The position numbers were made by a program, and so were the translations under genes. Below, in pieces: positions 22,618 through 34,187 of a DNA stretch of 64,000 nt. The stretch's first letter is position 1. Each line of letters opens with the position of its first letter. The stretch is from Cladophialophora immunda (lineage: Eukaryota > Ascomycota > Eurotiomycetes > Chaetothyriales > Herpotrichiellaceae), in NCBI RefSeq assembly GCF_000835495.1, contig NW_015622544.1, positions 5,298,855 through 5,362,854 on the forward strand, given 5' to 3'. The notes beneath the pieces are model-generated. The model was not told where the DNA came from. It was given only the letters and a program-made list of their open reading frames with translations, and did no database searches.

Positions 22618-24991
22618 ATGGCACGGAGAGCGCTAGCCCCAGTTCTATGCTTGCTCGGTCTCGTCCTCACGACGGCTCTTCTGTGGTTGGGCTTCGTTGC
22701 TCATAGTCCGCTTCAAAATGTGCATTTGCTTGCTGGCAATGTGCAGGGACAAACCGAGCAAAGCCAGCACAGTGGCGAGGCCGCTTTGCAGGGCGACTAC
22801 TTGCTAGGGGTCGGAAAGGCTGATATTACTGGGTAAGGGAAGTGCGTAAATGTGCCGATGAGCACATGCTAACTTTAATTTATTCAGGCCGGTCGTCGAG
22901 ATCAACTTGATGGGCTACGCTGACACAGACCAAGTGGGAAGTGGTGTCCGTCAACGGATCTATTGCCGGGCATTCATTGTGGGCAGCCTTTCGAGAAGTT
23001 CCTCGCGGATCGTCTACCTTGTCCTAGATACCCAGTCTGGCGACACTGCTATTCGTCATGGCATCTTGCAGAGGCTTAAGGAGTTGGGCCCAGAATATGC
23101 AATATACAACAAGAACAATGTCGCAGTTACCGGGACACACAGTCACAGCGGGCCCGGGGCTTGGTTGAACTACCTGTTGCCACAAATCACGAGTCTGGGC
23201 TTCCACAGAGAGAGCTACGACGCAATCGTCAGTGGCTCGGTGTTAGCCATTCAACGTGCACATGACAGCCTTACGCCCGGCCACCTCAAATTTGGACAAT
23301 ACCCCGTCGAAGGTGCGAATATAAACAGAAGCCCGTATGCCTACCTCCAGAATCCGCAGGATGAACGCGACAAGTACACCGATGACGTCGACAAGAGCAT
23401 AACACTGATGAAATTTGAGCGGGCGTCTGATGGTCAAGCCTTGGGAGCGCTGACTTGGTTTCCAGTTCATGGCACATCTCTGTACCAAAACAACACACTT
23501 ATCGCCGGCGATAACAAAGGTGTTGCAGCATACCTTCTGGAAGAGCACATGAAAGTCAAGAACCCATCCTTCGTCGCTGGCTTCTCCCAGGCAAACGTTG
23601 GAGATACTTCCCCCAATACCCTCGGCGCATTCTGCGAAGATACAGGCCTTCCATGCGCGTTTAAGGATAGCACATGCGGAGGTCGAACCCAGGGATGCCA
23701 CGGACGTGGACCGATGTTTCAAACAGACGATCAGGGGACCAGGTCGTGCTTCGAGATTGGGAAACGTCAAATGGCTGCAGCCAAAGTCCTCCTAGAAGAC
23801 CACAACCTAGACCGGATACCAGCATCAACCGTATCCTATTTCCACACCTACGCCAACCTCTCGTCGTTCACCTTCACCTCATTCTTCAACCAGTCCCGAA
23901 CCCTGAAGACCTGCTCCGCCGCCTTGGGATATGGCTTCGCAGGTGGCACAACCGACGGGCCTGGCCGCTTCGATTTCGCCCAGGGCACAAACGACACCAA
24001 CGGCTCCCCTGCCTTGAAAAACCCGCTGTGGAGGGTCGCAAGAGGCGCGATCCATCCACCAACAGACGCCCAGATCGCATGCCAAAGTCCGAAACCCATC
24101 CTCCTTGACGTGGGCGAAGCTGATGATCCCTACGCCTGGACGCCGAACATTGTCGACATCCAACTCCTCCGCATCGGCGATTTGATCATGATCATATCGC
24201 CCGGAGAAGCGACCACCATGGCCGGCCGCCGATGGAAATCGGCACTCACGGCTGCGGCTCCGTTGATCCTGAACATCTCTTCTCCGAGGCTCGTCCTCGG
24301 CGGACCCGCAAACACCTACGCGCACTACATCTCCACCGAAGAGGAATACGCCGTGCAGCGCTACGAAGGGGCATCCACGCTCTACGGACCGTACACGCTG
24401 GAAGCGTACATCAACCTCACAATCACACACCTCCCCTATTTGGGGACCGACGACGAAACATCCCACCTTGACCGTCTCCCCGCCGGCCCCCATCCACCGA
24501 TAAACGTGAACCGCTCGCTGTCCTTCATTCGGCCAGTCGTCGTCGATCACGCAGGGATCCTGCGCAACTTCGGCGACACGCTCGCTTCCCCGAACCCGGC
24601 GAAGTCATACCGTGGCGGGGACGTCGTCAGCGCGACGTTCGTGGGCGCGAACCCGCGCAACAATTTCCGCCTCGAGAGCACCTTCGCCGCCGTGGAGAGG
24701 TTCGACGAGCGCCGCCGAGAGTGGGTCCAGGTCCGCTCCGACCGGGACTGGTTCCTGGTGTACCGGTGGAAGCGCACGTCCACGACGCTGGGCACCAGCG
24801 AGGTGATCTTGGAGTGGGAGATTGAACCGGGCACCCCGACGGGCATGTACAGGTTCAAGTACTACGGCGACAGGAAGGCGTTGACTGGGCAGATTGCCGA
24901 ATTCGAGGGCACGAGCCGCGTCTTCCACGTCGTAGGCGACGTAGACGCCTCGGAGAGCAACACGCCCTGGGACGAGCTTGTGCGTTCTTGA
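22618..24991 (+). CDS. Neutral ceramidase
   Basis: Exons 22618-22832 and 22888-24991 (intron 55 nt, GTAAGG...CAG) give 772 residues, usual for the family. It hydrolyses the amide bond of ceramide to sphingosine and fatty acid, at the cell surface or in the secretory pathway. The N-terminus is a signal anchor or uncleaved signal peptide (LAPVLCLLGLVLTTALLWLG, about 6-25). The catalytic domain starts with LLGVGKADITGPVVEINLMG. The zinc site region is GTHSHSGPGAW (about 154-164), and the nucleophile is expected to be Ser313 in NVGDTSPN (308-315). TWFPVHGTSLYQNNTLIAGD and FVAGFSQANVGD are also family blocks. The C-terminal beta domain ends in DASESNTPWDELVRS. Several N-glycosylation sequons fit secretion. 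The splice falls inside a Gly codon in the conserved DITGPVVE stretch, which fixes the intron. Confidence 0.93.
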
Positions 24992-25036
24992 AATGAATCT
25001 GGAAACGAAATTTGTATGATGAATCAAGTCAAGCGG

Positions 25037-25058
25037 TTTTTTTTTGGGGGGGGGGGGG
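25037..25058 (+). repeat. Homopolymer T then G tract
   Basis: Nine T followed by about 13 G, just after the ceramidase stop codon. Length may be unreliable because of sequencing slippage. Confidence 0.85.
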
Positions 25059-25264
25059 TTTCATTAGAAAAGTACCTGGCTATTTTGCCTGGTTTCTCAC
25101 GTGAGATATCTCAGTCTCTCTGGTGTCTATTCTCTCTTGTCTCCTGAAGACTTCTCTGCCTCAGTGTTTCCCCTCACTCGTGCAGGTCCCGCGATCCCAT
25201 ACCGCCAATGTGTCTCTTGAATCACAGTTGTCTCAACCAGTTCCTTTCGTGCACACTGAGCTCT

Positions 25265-26713
25265 TCACGCCCCGCTGGCGTTATTGGCCTGCTGGCCCCG
25301 CTGCCTCCTCTGGTTATGGCGCCTGATCTCTTCAGATGTGACCGGTGGGAGGACGACTCTGATGCCGTGGGTCAGTTGAAAATGCCGTGCGAACGTGCTT
25401 CTGCCGCACTTGACCCCGGCGTGGTTCGCGCACAGCAGGCACTTCCACGGCCGCGGGTCGCCCCTGACGTACTCGCCCCAGATGAAGCAGTCCTGCCCAT
25501 CGTGGCCCTGGAAGTTCGAGTAGTTCTTTTCGTCGGCCTTCATGGCCTTCAGGCCGGTCAGGCCGTGCTGCTGGCGAAGATGTCTTAGGAGCTTGCCCTT
25601 CTCACTGACCACGCACTTCTCGCAAAGGAGGCACGCCCAGGGCCGTTCGCGCCCGTGTTCATATTGAGCGAAAGGTGTCAACTCGCCTTCAACAAATCTC
25701 GACCAAGTGGTGATGCCTTGGGCGTTGTTTCCAACGACGATGGTTTCTTCGTCTTCGTCGGTGGCACTGCTGTGGTCATCTTCGATTGTGACGATGTCCA
25801 TCATGTCGACATCTCTTGCTCTTCCTTCGTCCTGCCCGTTGTCTCCATTAATGATATTGCCACCATGGTACGGGTTGTTGTAGGCACCCACCTCCGCTTC
25901 ACTCCTCTCCAGGGTGCCTCTCACCCACTCGGCATCCCAGTCTCTTCGTCCGATGTATCGCTGATACTCATCAGCGTCTACAATATTGGCCTGGTGATGC
26001 GGCCAGATGTTGAGTCTGGTGACCTCTTCAAGCCAGACTTCGCGGTAGGTCGCTCCCATTTCAGTGAAGGATTTTCCGAGTGCCTGGAGGCTATCCATTT
26101 GCTCGAGTGTGAACTGTTCTGGCCGTTTGGTGGCCCGGATGATTTGGAGTGCGAACTCGACCTCAAGGTCGATTCTCCTGACAAGGTCGAGGATATTTGT
26201 TTCGACAGAACGACGAAGGAAGTTCCGTACAGCGGACCGGTAACAATCATTAATGCTCGTGCTGGGATTCTGCATGAAGGAGGTAAGGGCATCGGTCACG
26301 GCGTCTTCGCGGACAGGAATGAGTCGAGCGTCGTAGGAAGCCATGTTTGGGAGAAATTCGTGGACTGGTGTGACAGGTCCAAATGGTGACTGGTAGATGG
26401 GGACTGGATCTTGCAGCGCCGTAAGGCACTCCCAGAATTCTGTGATTCCTGGACCGCGTGGATGACTTGTGAACGGCGGTTGAGAAAATGAGGAGCCCAC
26501 AAGAGAATTGCTGTTCGCACGAGCTCCGAGTCGAGTTTCGAACGACGGTGGAATGTAGACAGGATTGTGGTAAACTTCTTGAGGACGAGGGAAATCTCTG
26601 ACGCCTGCAAAAAACATGGCACGAGGAATAGGGACGAAAATCTCGAGTCCACAAGGTGCGGCACAATGCTGCCCTTGGCGGCGGCAGTGTTCATTGTTGT
26701 TGTCGCGTGCCAT
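25265..26713 (-). CDS. C2H2 zinc-finger protein with duplicated finger module
   Basis: A frame of 482 residues from the ATG at 26713 (MARDNNNEHC). The N-terminal half is helical and Pro-rich with no known domain, followed by an acidic stretch (about 315-345). The C-terminus carries two related modules. In each, a Trp-led segment (TWSRFVEGELTP and IWGEYVRGDPRP) is followed by RPW-x-CLLC and then H-x4-H (CLLCEK...HLRQQH and CLLCAN...HFQLTH), so each binds one zinc as a C2H2 finger. The tail is basic (RRHNQRRQRGQQ). It may bind DNA or RNA; the target is unknown. A good acceptor (TTTTTTGCAG) lies in frame just before GVRDFPRP near residue 36, so the true first exon could differ from this model. 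I do not recognise a named family. Confidence 0.68.
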   Translation of the reverse strand: MARDNNNEHCRRQGQHCAAPCGLEIFVPIPRAMFFAGVRDFPRPQEVYHNPVYIPPSFETRLGARANSNSLVGSSFSQPPFTSHPRGPGITEFWECLTALQDPVPIYQSPFGPVTPVHEFLPNMASYDARLIPVREDAVTDALTSFMQNPSTSINDCYRSAVRNFLRRSVETNILDLVRRIDLEVEFALQIIRATKRPEQFTLEQMDSLQALGKSFTEMGATYREVWLEEVTRLNIWPHHQANIVDADEYQRYIGRRDWDAEWVRGTLERSEAEVGAYNNPYHGGNIINGDNGQDEGRARDVDMMDIVTIEDDHSSATDEDEETIVVGNNAQGITTWSRFVEGELTPFAQYEHGRERPWACLLCEKCVVSEKGKLLRHLRQQHGLTGLKAMKADEKNYSNFQGHDGQDCFIWGEYVRGDPRPWKCLLCANHAGVKCGRSTFARHFQLTHGIRVVLPPVTSEEIRRHNQRRQRGQQANNASGA

Positions 26714-27562
26714 GTTAGCGACAGTGAAGTCCGTGACAAAAGTGAATGTCAGTCCCGTGATTCTGTCCACAATTCGACGTGTCGAGTTAGACTTTGCCCG
26801 TGAGTTCAGATCTGTCTAAATTCGAGGAAGCAAGCTGAGACTGTAAGCAGTCAAGCCGCCTTGTCGTGACCGATATGCCGTACCAAGACCAAGAGAGGTT
26901 GGTGCTCGTGGACAAGGGACGCAAAGTCAGATCCAGCAGACTGTGCACGTCCACACCAGCTCAGACGCTGACAGGGGTTCTCTGAGAACAGACGGCTGCA
27001 GCAGTTCCAACAGACCTCGTCTCAAGATGTGGACAATCGAGTCGAAGCAAGTACAAAGCAAGCGACTGATCAACGAAGTTGTGCAGTAGCGTTGGTTGCA
27101 GAAGGTCTGAGTATGGATGAATGGTTCCCCAAGCATAGGTTCGGATCTGTCATTGCTGAGGTTTATATAGATTTCTTTTGGCAAAAAGGCGGAGCGTTGG
27201 ACCACTGCGGCAGTCGCGTACTGAGGAGCGTTCTATCTCTGACGGCAATGAGGTGAAGCCCTTTTGTCGGATCGACGCGGCGAATAGGCGCGGAGACCGT
27301 GAACCCATTCAGCAGTCCTCCAGCAGTGAAATATCCAAGAGGAAATGTATATCATATACACCAGCCATGGGCGCGAAGCCCCGCCCACACACTTCCCGCC
27401 ATTGTACTATGGATCTGGGAAGCCAGCAGGGATGAATGGACAAAGGTATCTGCGACAAGTTGGTGGCTGACGAAGAGGACACACCAAATCAAGGCGATTG
27501 GATTGATTGTCAAACAGTCTTGTTTGTTCAACCGGTCCTGCTTTGGGCTTCAGGCACCAATC
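26714..27562. other. Intergenic
   Basis: Promoter side of the C2H2 gene and 3' flank of the HNH gene. No coding or RNA feature recognised. Confidence 0.45.
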
Positions 27563-28315
27563 TCAGGTCTTCCTCCAGCGAACACGTCGGACCCATTGGG
27601 CCCACTTCTGAACATCCTCCCTCTGGCATATCAGTTCGACGGTGTACCACTCTCGGGCGAGCTCTTCGTTGGAGGCCATTCGATGAACAAAGCTGTGACA
27701 AGCTCGACACAGCCACGCCACGCTGTTCAACTGATGTTCTTCATGCCAATTCCTCTTGAGCACCTTAGCATGGATTTGCTTCGGTATCAGATGATGGTAG
27801 GTCATTGGAACCCAGTCTCTTTCGCAGATCTCGCACGCCTTTGTCCGCGTTTCGGACCATTTTGGTGGGGGTGTTGTCGCCGCGGAAATGTAGCCAGAGA
27901 GCACCGGGGCCATGAAGGACTGGATGTCTGATTTGGGTGGCTCGATGAGTCCATATGCTATCAAGCTGTCGTTGATGTCTCCCGGAAGACGGGCACACAG
28001 CTCTTCAACAACAGTCAGAGTCAGCGGAAGGGACCACTTGTCCGATTGCACAGCATCATTCTGCAGTGCATGATAGGATAGCTCCTGGAATGGCCGCGGC
28101 AAGTTCGCAAAGATATCGGTGGCCAAATAATCTGAGAAGTCGGCCAGCTCAGAAGCATCGGGCCCAGATGGCTCAGACTGGTTCTGTCGGGCTTTTTTGC
28201 CTAGGGACGACCGTTTGGAAGGTTTCTTTGTTCCATCAGCAGTGAGCTTTTCCACCACGTGTGAGAACAGGCAGTCTCTGAAGGCATCAAAATTGCCATC
28301 GTCATTGTCTGTCAT
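27563..28315 (-). CDS. HNH-type zinc-binding protein, uncharacterised
   Basis: A single exon of 250 residues from the ATG at 28315 (MTDNDDGNFDAFRDC). The open frame extends further upstream, but that part looks like non-coding leader. The first 130 residues are helical with a basic patch (KKPSKRSSLGKK). The C-terminal 90 residues carry an HNH-nuclease-like zinc fold. Its landmarks are a first Cys pair in ACEICERDW, a HH pair in TYHHLIPKQ, then LNSVAWLCRACHSFVHR, which gives the second Cys pair and the final His. HNH proteins cut or nick nucleic acids, but some fungal members of this size have no known activity. The all-minus neighbours (C2H2 protein downstream, Zn2Cys6 gene upstream) suggest no pathway. 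The fold is fairly clear; nuclease activity is inference. Confidence 0.72.
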   Translation of the reverse strand: MTDNDDGNFDAFRDCLFSHVVEKLTADGTKKPSKRSSLGKKARQNQSEPSGPDASELADFSDYLATDIFANLPRPFQELSYHALQNDAVQSDKWSLPLTLTVVEELCARLPGDINDSLIAYGLIEPPKSDIQSFMAPVLSGYISAATTPPPKWSETRTKACEICERDWVPMTYHHLIPKQIHAKVLKRNWHEEHQLNSVAWLCRACHSFVHRMASNEELAREWYTVELICQREDVQKWAQWVRRVRWRKT

Positions 28316-28846
28316 TGGAGTTGATTTCCTGCCGTGAGGTGTGGGCGCCTCCAGGAGAGCGAACGAGGAGAGGACGTTGGAGGAAACTTCGCAGCCCAAC
28401 CAGGCGGTGGAAAGTCTGACGAAACTGCAGGTGGTGCCAGGACACTCAGATCCACGCCATACGACGCCCGGTCGCGAGCTCCCCCAGAAGAGCAAAAAAG
28501 TCGATGCGCGATGTTTTTGTTGTACTCATATGCTAATGCCAATTATGTCTAGCCCTGTCATAACAATAGCTAGCTATGCGTGAGATTGCCGCGCGTCGTC
28601 ATTAGACAAAAGCTTCATGTCTGTATCACTGACAGCCAATATCCCTGATCGACGACCATCCCACGGGGCACCAGGGGGTATCAAGCCTTGGTTGAAGCTT
28701 CACTTTTCGTCCATCCACGCGAATAGCAACAAATGCTGGTCCCCTGTTGTATTATTCCCTGCTACATCATCAAGCCAGCCCCCATCACACCCATAAAGAT
28801 CATCAGTCATTACACTATGCACAAAAAGCAGACCCTCGGACAGTCT
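28316..28846. other. Intergenic
   Basis: 531 bp between two leftward genes: promoter of the HNH gene and 3' flank of the Zn2Cys6 gene. Nothing else seen. Confidence 0.5.
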
Positions 28847-31128
28847 TCACCAAAATCCGCTTGTCCGGACAAATCGCTCCTGATGCTCCTTCAGACTCGC
28901 CCAGTGGATCAGCTCTTCCTCTTCAATCTCCTCGGGCGTCCGTAGGATGCCGCCAGTGTTGCCATCAGCAACACCTCGGAATCGGCCAGGACCCAAGCGC
29001 TCCAACTTGGAGAGGATATCGAGGAACACGTGAAGATATGCATTCACACTTTCGGAGTCGAGCGTGGGCATGACGCTCATTCTGGCGCGTTTGGTCTCCA
29101 GCAAAGTCGACGCAACGGTTCGGATCTTGTTGCACTAGTTAACAGTCAGTGTGAAGTCGTTTGGCCTGAAACCCGATCAACTTACGAAACTCATTCCATT
29201 AGGCTCCATATTGACCTGGTTGATGCTCTTCAGAAGCAGGGCCATGTCTCTCACAATGTCTTCTCGTTCAACGGCCATCATCTGCTCTCCAGCGTCCATC
29301 ATGTTGTCGCTTGGGGTACGACCGACGATCTGGCGATAACCGTGTTCCATGCCCGTTGTCACGATCCCGGCCGTGGGAGACGAGCTTGTGACCGACTTAT
29401 CCGACGGAAAAGTCAACTTGTCGTGATCCACTATCTCGTACAGGTTCCAGAACCTCTCTACCAGGTACGATCTCGACGAAAGTTGGGTAGCGTATATATT
29501 CGCTTTCTGGATCTCAAACTGGATTGTTCGCTTGGATGGCATCGAGAATGATCCGCGGACACTGCCGGGGGTGGCGTGGGGATCGCCCTCACTTCCTTCG
29601 CGGTCATTGAAGAGGTGGGAATATGCCGATATGTCGGCTTGGGTAGGAGGCCACTCGCCGAATCCATTGGCCGGGTTGAGCTGCAATTCCTTAGGCGCAT
29701 CTCGCGTAGCATCCTTGACGTGTTGAAGAGCGCGGCGGATGATTTGCCGTTGACGATCCCAGTCATAGACGTTGTTTGCACCAAACGCCATTTCCAGGGC
29801 AGCCAAGAAGTGAAAGGCTCGGAAGACTTTGACATTGAGGTTGAACCCGACCATTTCAGAGACGACTCCTCGAGGTTGGGGGAAAATCTGTGTTTCAGTG
29901 ATGTACTCATCATCGACCTCGACCGGTAGGGGTGGGAGCATCTCCGCGTGGGATACGGGAGGCATCAACAGGTCACCCTCAGCCTCATCAAGCTGTCGGG
30001 CCGACATTGCGCCCACAAACAACAGCCAGAAAAGCCGGCGACCGGATTCCTGGTAGATGTAGTCAACCAGTGGCGGCCGGGGCATGTCGGCAGGGCCGTA
30101 CGCTGCTGCCGGAGTCACAGCGGGCCGATGGATCTCTGGCCGGTGGAATTGCAATTCCCGCATAATAATGGTACACTCGCCGAGATAGAGTCGCATTCGT
30201 GCGATGTCTAGGGTATATCCAGCAGCCAGTCCAGAGAGATAGCTTGCAATAGCGTCGTACAGATTCATCGGGCGATCCATGTATCCAAGGCCGCGAGCTT
30301 CGACGAAGACTTGATGGCATCGATCGATCAAGCTCCCCGCGTTGGGAAACTGCGACTTTCCTGGTTCCGTGATAAAGAGTTGTCTGGGGCGTCTCGGAAA
30401 ACTAGCTACGAGGCATTCAACCATGGCGGCAATGAGCGCGAGGAAGTTGTGATTTGTTCTGTCCTCTCTAGCTTCAAATGATCTTCGAAACGTGGGTTCG
30501 TGTGGAAGAGGTATTAATGGATGGATATACGTAAAGTAATCGTCCAGCAGAACCTTCAAGGCCGGTAGGTCACATATTGACTCGGCGGACAGCGGGGTCG
30601 GTGCGGCGAGGGCAGCAAGGCTGTAGGCGGCATCATGAGTGGGAGAGCTTCGTGAGCCGTCGAAGTTCCCACCCTCGAGTTTCTGTCTCTTGATAGCTTC
30701 AGCATGTCTGTTGGGCGGGCCACGTCTCCGACTCGGACGGTCGAAGGTGCAGGGAATGTCGAGGGCGGCGCATGATTTGCAAGGAGGACCGGTCTCGTCG
30801 CACTGTTGGCATTCATGAGCGCGAGTCCTACACGGATCAGGAGCACGAGGGGAGTCGGCGCACGTACCTTGACCTTGCGCACACTGCAGCTGTCACAGGC
30901 CTTTCGGAGACGAACTTTGGGTTCTGATGAACCTGAAGACTGTGGCTTCGAGGGTTCTCTGGGTTGCGGTTCTGGTTCTGGACGCGCGACGGGCAGAGGG
31001 ACTTCGAATTGATTTGTTGGATAGCCAGAGGGGATCTGGTATGCGGTGGGATCTTCGTACTTATAGGCGTTGCCCGCGTCCTGTGGCTGAGAGGACGAAT
31101 ACGGGCCTTGCGGTGAGATGGAAGCCAT
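28847..31128 (-). CDS. Zn2Cys6 fungal-specific transcription factor
   Basis: Exons 31128-30868, 30802-29186 and 29134-28847 give 721 residues. The N-terminus is Pro/Ser/Gln-rich. The binuclear zinc cluster has Cys78, 81, 88, 95, 98 and 105 (C-x2-C-x6-C-x6-C-x2-C-x6-C), starting KACDSCSVRKVK and followed by the basic linker RPSRRRGPPNRH. The first intron lies exactly between VK and the third Cys, a common site in this family. The middle is the fungal-specific regulatory domain, with DYFTYIHPLIPLPHEPTFRR and the downstream GRRLFWLLFVG segment. It should bind CGG-type DNA half-sites in the nucleus. The regulated pathway cannot be read from the sequence. The middle domain loosely resembles sugar-utilisation regulators, but I do not assign it there. 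The start was chosen at MASISPQ, the last ATG before the conserved region. Confidence 0.9.
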
Positions 31129-32530
31129 TGGGAGGACTCCTATCTCCCAGTCTCGGTGTTGAGCAAAGCAGAATCCACGGGTGAATGTCGGCACATAGTA
31201 TGGAGTATTTAGCACAAGGTTCCCAGGGGATTTTGAGATGTCGGCGAGGTCGGAAGCAGGAGCAGGTGGCCTGGATGGCTGGTGGTGGGAGCGAGACAAG
31301 CGCAGGCAGAGGTGGAGAATTTCGTGATCGAGGGGCCGAGGGTCAATCAACCAGCTGCCAGCGACCACGGTCCACGGCAGACCCTGTCACTTTCACTGCT
31401 ACTACTGGCCGCCGGTGTCCTCGGTGAGATCTCACTTCACTCCAAGCGGCCGCTTAACTTATTGCGGGGGAAGGAGTGGAAAGTCTGGGGGTTGCGGCGG
31501 TGAAGGGCTCTATGGAATGGGAGGTTGCTCCCAGGCACGGGTCACGGCTGGAATGCAGTCCAAGTGAATGGGCATCTGTGTGGGCGTGAACAACACTCCC
31601 TAGGGGAAGAGAATGTGCTTACTCTTCACCGAGTACTTGTAGGGAAGGCAAAGCACAGAGGGTAACATTGCAAAAGTCGAACCAAATTGGTCCAGTGGCC
31701 ATTTGGCACACCAACCGTGTACAGTACCTATTGTACCTGCCACTAAGAGTCCAGCAGGGGTCTAGTTGGGCAGGGACCGCCCTGGATTCCGGGGTGAAAT
31801 TACCCAGGTGCCAGCCCGGGCGGGGTCAGCGCGGGCTACAAAGCCTAGTGAGCCCCTGTACGATCCCTTGAAAGGTACCTAGCCAGAGCCGTTAGGCCCC
31901 TCCTATTTAGGGGCCTCATTACGAGTACGGAGTACAACAACGGGCTTGGGCAGAGATTTCTTTGTAGCAGCCACTGTAGCCCCTCATGAAGGTCATGCGA
32001 TGAGGACCGTATATCCTCAAAATATCCAGCCAAGCTCTCTATGATCCCCAAGAAGTTCAAGGATGCAAGGAGTTGGGTAGTATCGCCGACGTCCACCACC
32101 TCTCTACCAAACCCATTGGGGGTTATATGGATAATGTGCAGCCATAAGATATTTCCAAAAACCTCCACAAGCTCGAAGCTGGATCAGCAACAGAAGGTCC
32201 CGGGGTAAGTTGGCAGCCGTCGAAACGATTCATCCCTCTGTCCTCTGATTTCCCCTCCAGCAACCATAGTCATCATAGTTGACAGAGTGAATACAGAGGA
32301 AACTTCAGTTTGGAGAGAGAGGTGTGAAAAATTGAGAACCGAAACTGCGCGAGAAATAGAAGCCGACGGCGGAAACAAGGCTGAGGCTTGGCAACGAGGC
32401 TGAGGATTCAAATTCTTCCATTGGCTGAGTGACATCACCACGCGAATGTGTTCCGCTCACTGCCTGCGACTGAGCACCGTTTTCCCTGGTGGTTCTCAAC
32501 CGGTCTCATGGATAACCTGTTGCAGTGACA
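31129..32530. promoter_or_regulatory. Divergent promoter region, Zn2Cys6 gene and EI24-like gene
   Basis: 1.4 kb between divergent genes. A GGTACCTAG motif sits at about 31874-31882. No gene recognised; the minus-strand frames at 31845-32441 have no family signal. Confidence 0.45.
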
Positions 32531-33402
32531 ATGGCGGCAGAAGGGCAGTCCAGGATGTGCTGTTCGCTTTGGGACGCGGTCTGGCTCTATCCCCTGAAGG
32601 TGAGTTATGTCGCGTAGAGAGGTGACAATGTCTGACTTGTCTTCCACGCCAGGGCATCTTCTATTTCCTCCTGCATCCCTATTTCTACCCGCTATTCAAG
32701 GCGCGCCTGATCCCCATCGTTCTCCTGTCCGCCTTCATCTACGCCAACCTATTCCTCTGGACCTTCCTCCCACAAGCTGCGTTCCTCGCCATCTTCCATG
32801 GACCAGGAGCATGGGTGAATGCAACATTTCTCGTGTTGGGCGAAGGCGCCGCGATCGTTGCCCTTCTTTTCGAGGCGTTCTTTGTCGACGAGACTCTCGT
32901 GGATACCTTTGATGCTGTCCTTATCGACCAAGGGCTGGAGGATCTTGTCAGTGAGGGTCGTACACTCCATCCAATCGCTCACAACTCTGTGCAAATGCTC
33001 GGAAAACCTACGTCGGCCGCCATTTATGCTCCATTCAGTTTCCGTCAAATCGCCGAATTCGTTATTCTTCTCCCGGTCAATCTCATACCCTTTGTTGGCG
33101 TCCCCATCTTCCTCGTCTTGACTGGATATCGAGCCGGGCCCTTTCATCACTGGAGGTACTTCAAGCTACGGGGCTTCTCTAAGAAAGAAAGACAAGAATA
33201 CGTCCGGAACCGGCAGCTCAAATACACATGGTTCGGTGTGGTTGCATTGGCGTTGCAACTTGTCCCCGTGCTCAGCATGTTCTTTTTGCTTACCTCTGCA
33301 GCCGGGAGTGCGTTGTGGGTAGCAAAAATGGAGAAGGCACGTCGATCCAGGGAAGCCGCCACCACATCAAGTTCCGAGCCATATCAAGATCATATAGCAT
33401 GA
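32531..33402 (+). CDS. EI24/Lds-Rrt8-type multipass membrane protein
   Basis: Exons 32531-32599 and 32653-33402 (intron 53 nt, GTGAGT...CAG) give 272 residues. After a short N-terminus (DAVWLYPLKGIFYFLLHPYF) come several hydrophobic helices, including a first (VLLSAFIYANLFLWTFLP), a second (FLVLGEGAAIVALLFEAFFV), a helical hairpin (FVILLPVNLIPFVGVPIFLV) and a last (WFGVVALALQLVPVLSMFFLL). The loop GYRAGPFHHWRYFKLRGFSKK is typical of the fungal EI24-like/Lds family. Yeast members (Lds1, Lds2, Rrt8) sit on lipid droplets or in the outer spore wall. A similar membrane role is inferred, with no direct evidence for sporulation here. The tail is Lys/Arg/Ser-rich. The convergent HAD gene ends only 22 bp downstream. 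Confidence 0.8.
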
Positions 33403-33424
33403 CTGTTGGCACCGAGCACTCTTA

Positions 33425-34187
33425 CTATATGGAGCCTGCGGCATGCTGCTCAACGACGTCCGCAACCTCTTCCAGACTTCTCACTACTACTGTAGGGCCC
33501 TGACCAAGTCTGTCCTGCCATCCGTTCCCTGGCCGATCAACCCATGCAGCTTGCATCCCAACAGATCGAGCACCCACCACATCAAAGGGGTTTCCTGAAA
33601 CCAGCCACAACTTATCTTCTTCACCCACTTTGTTGACCTGCTGCGCCAGGTAGTTATAGACCTCGGGGGCGGGCTTGAATACTCGGACAGCATCGACAGT
33701 TACAAGGTCCTTGAAGACGGAAGAATTGAGATCATGAGACTTGTTGACGGAGTTGGAGACCATGGCCTTGGTCCCATTTGAGAAGACGACGCATTTGATG
33801 TTTGGGTTGTTCTCCAAGCGTTTCAGTGCTGGGTTGACATCTGGAAAGGTCGAGAGAGAGTCGTATGCTTCCATGAGCTTATCACTCTGAGCAGTGGTGA
33901 GACTCAACCCGTGCTCAGCAAGCGCATGCAGGAGAGATTTCCGGGTCACGTCCGAAAAGTCCTGATATTGTTCTTGAACAGATCAGCATCAAGATTTCAA
34001 ATACCACATTGCCGCAAGACCTACTCATGCTGTTCAGCCTCCACGTGTATTCCAGTTGATACTTTCTCCATACCGCCGCAATCGAGGCTGCTTTCTCCTG
34101 GCCAAAGTGTGAAGCCAATTCTTTGGCGATGCTCTCGGTCGACAGGAGCGTGCCGTAGAGATCGAACGCTACTACAACCTCGCCCAT
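33425..34187 (-). CDS. HAD superfamily, haloacid dehalogenase type II
   Basis: Exons 34187-34025 and 33972-33425 give 236 residues. Motif I is VVAFDLYGTLLS with the nucleophile Asp9. Motif II is CVVFSNGT, the conserved Lys is in RVFKPAPEVY, and the last acidic motif is VSGNPFDVVGARSVGM. These match the 2-haloacid dehalogenase (type II) branch, which hydrolyses 2-haloacids, although many fungal members have unknown natural substrates. The 52-nt intron (GTAGGT...AAG) joins WRLNSM to QYQDFSDVTRKSLLHAL, as family alignments require. The protein has no signal peptide, so it is probably cytosolic. The gene is divergent from the peptide deformylase gene, with 667 bp between the ATGs. Confidence 0.88.

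Noticed and set aside
23879..24550. Minus-strand 223-codon open frame
   Set aside because: Antisense to the ceramidase gene and without recognisable motifs.
25037..25058. Telomere-like or G-quadruplex element
   Set aside because: A plain homopolymer junction in a 3' flank; no TTAGGG repeats are present.
10563..31128. Secondary-metabolite gene cluster (MFS exporter, alcohol oxidase, Zn2Cys6 regulator)
   Set aside because: There is no polyketide synthase, NRPS, terpene synthase or prenyltransferase, and the genes are interleaved with housekeeping genes such as SPF27.
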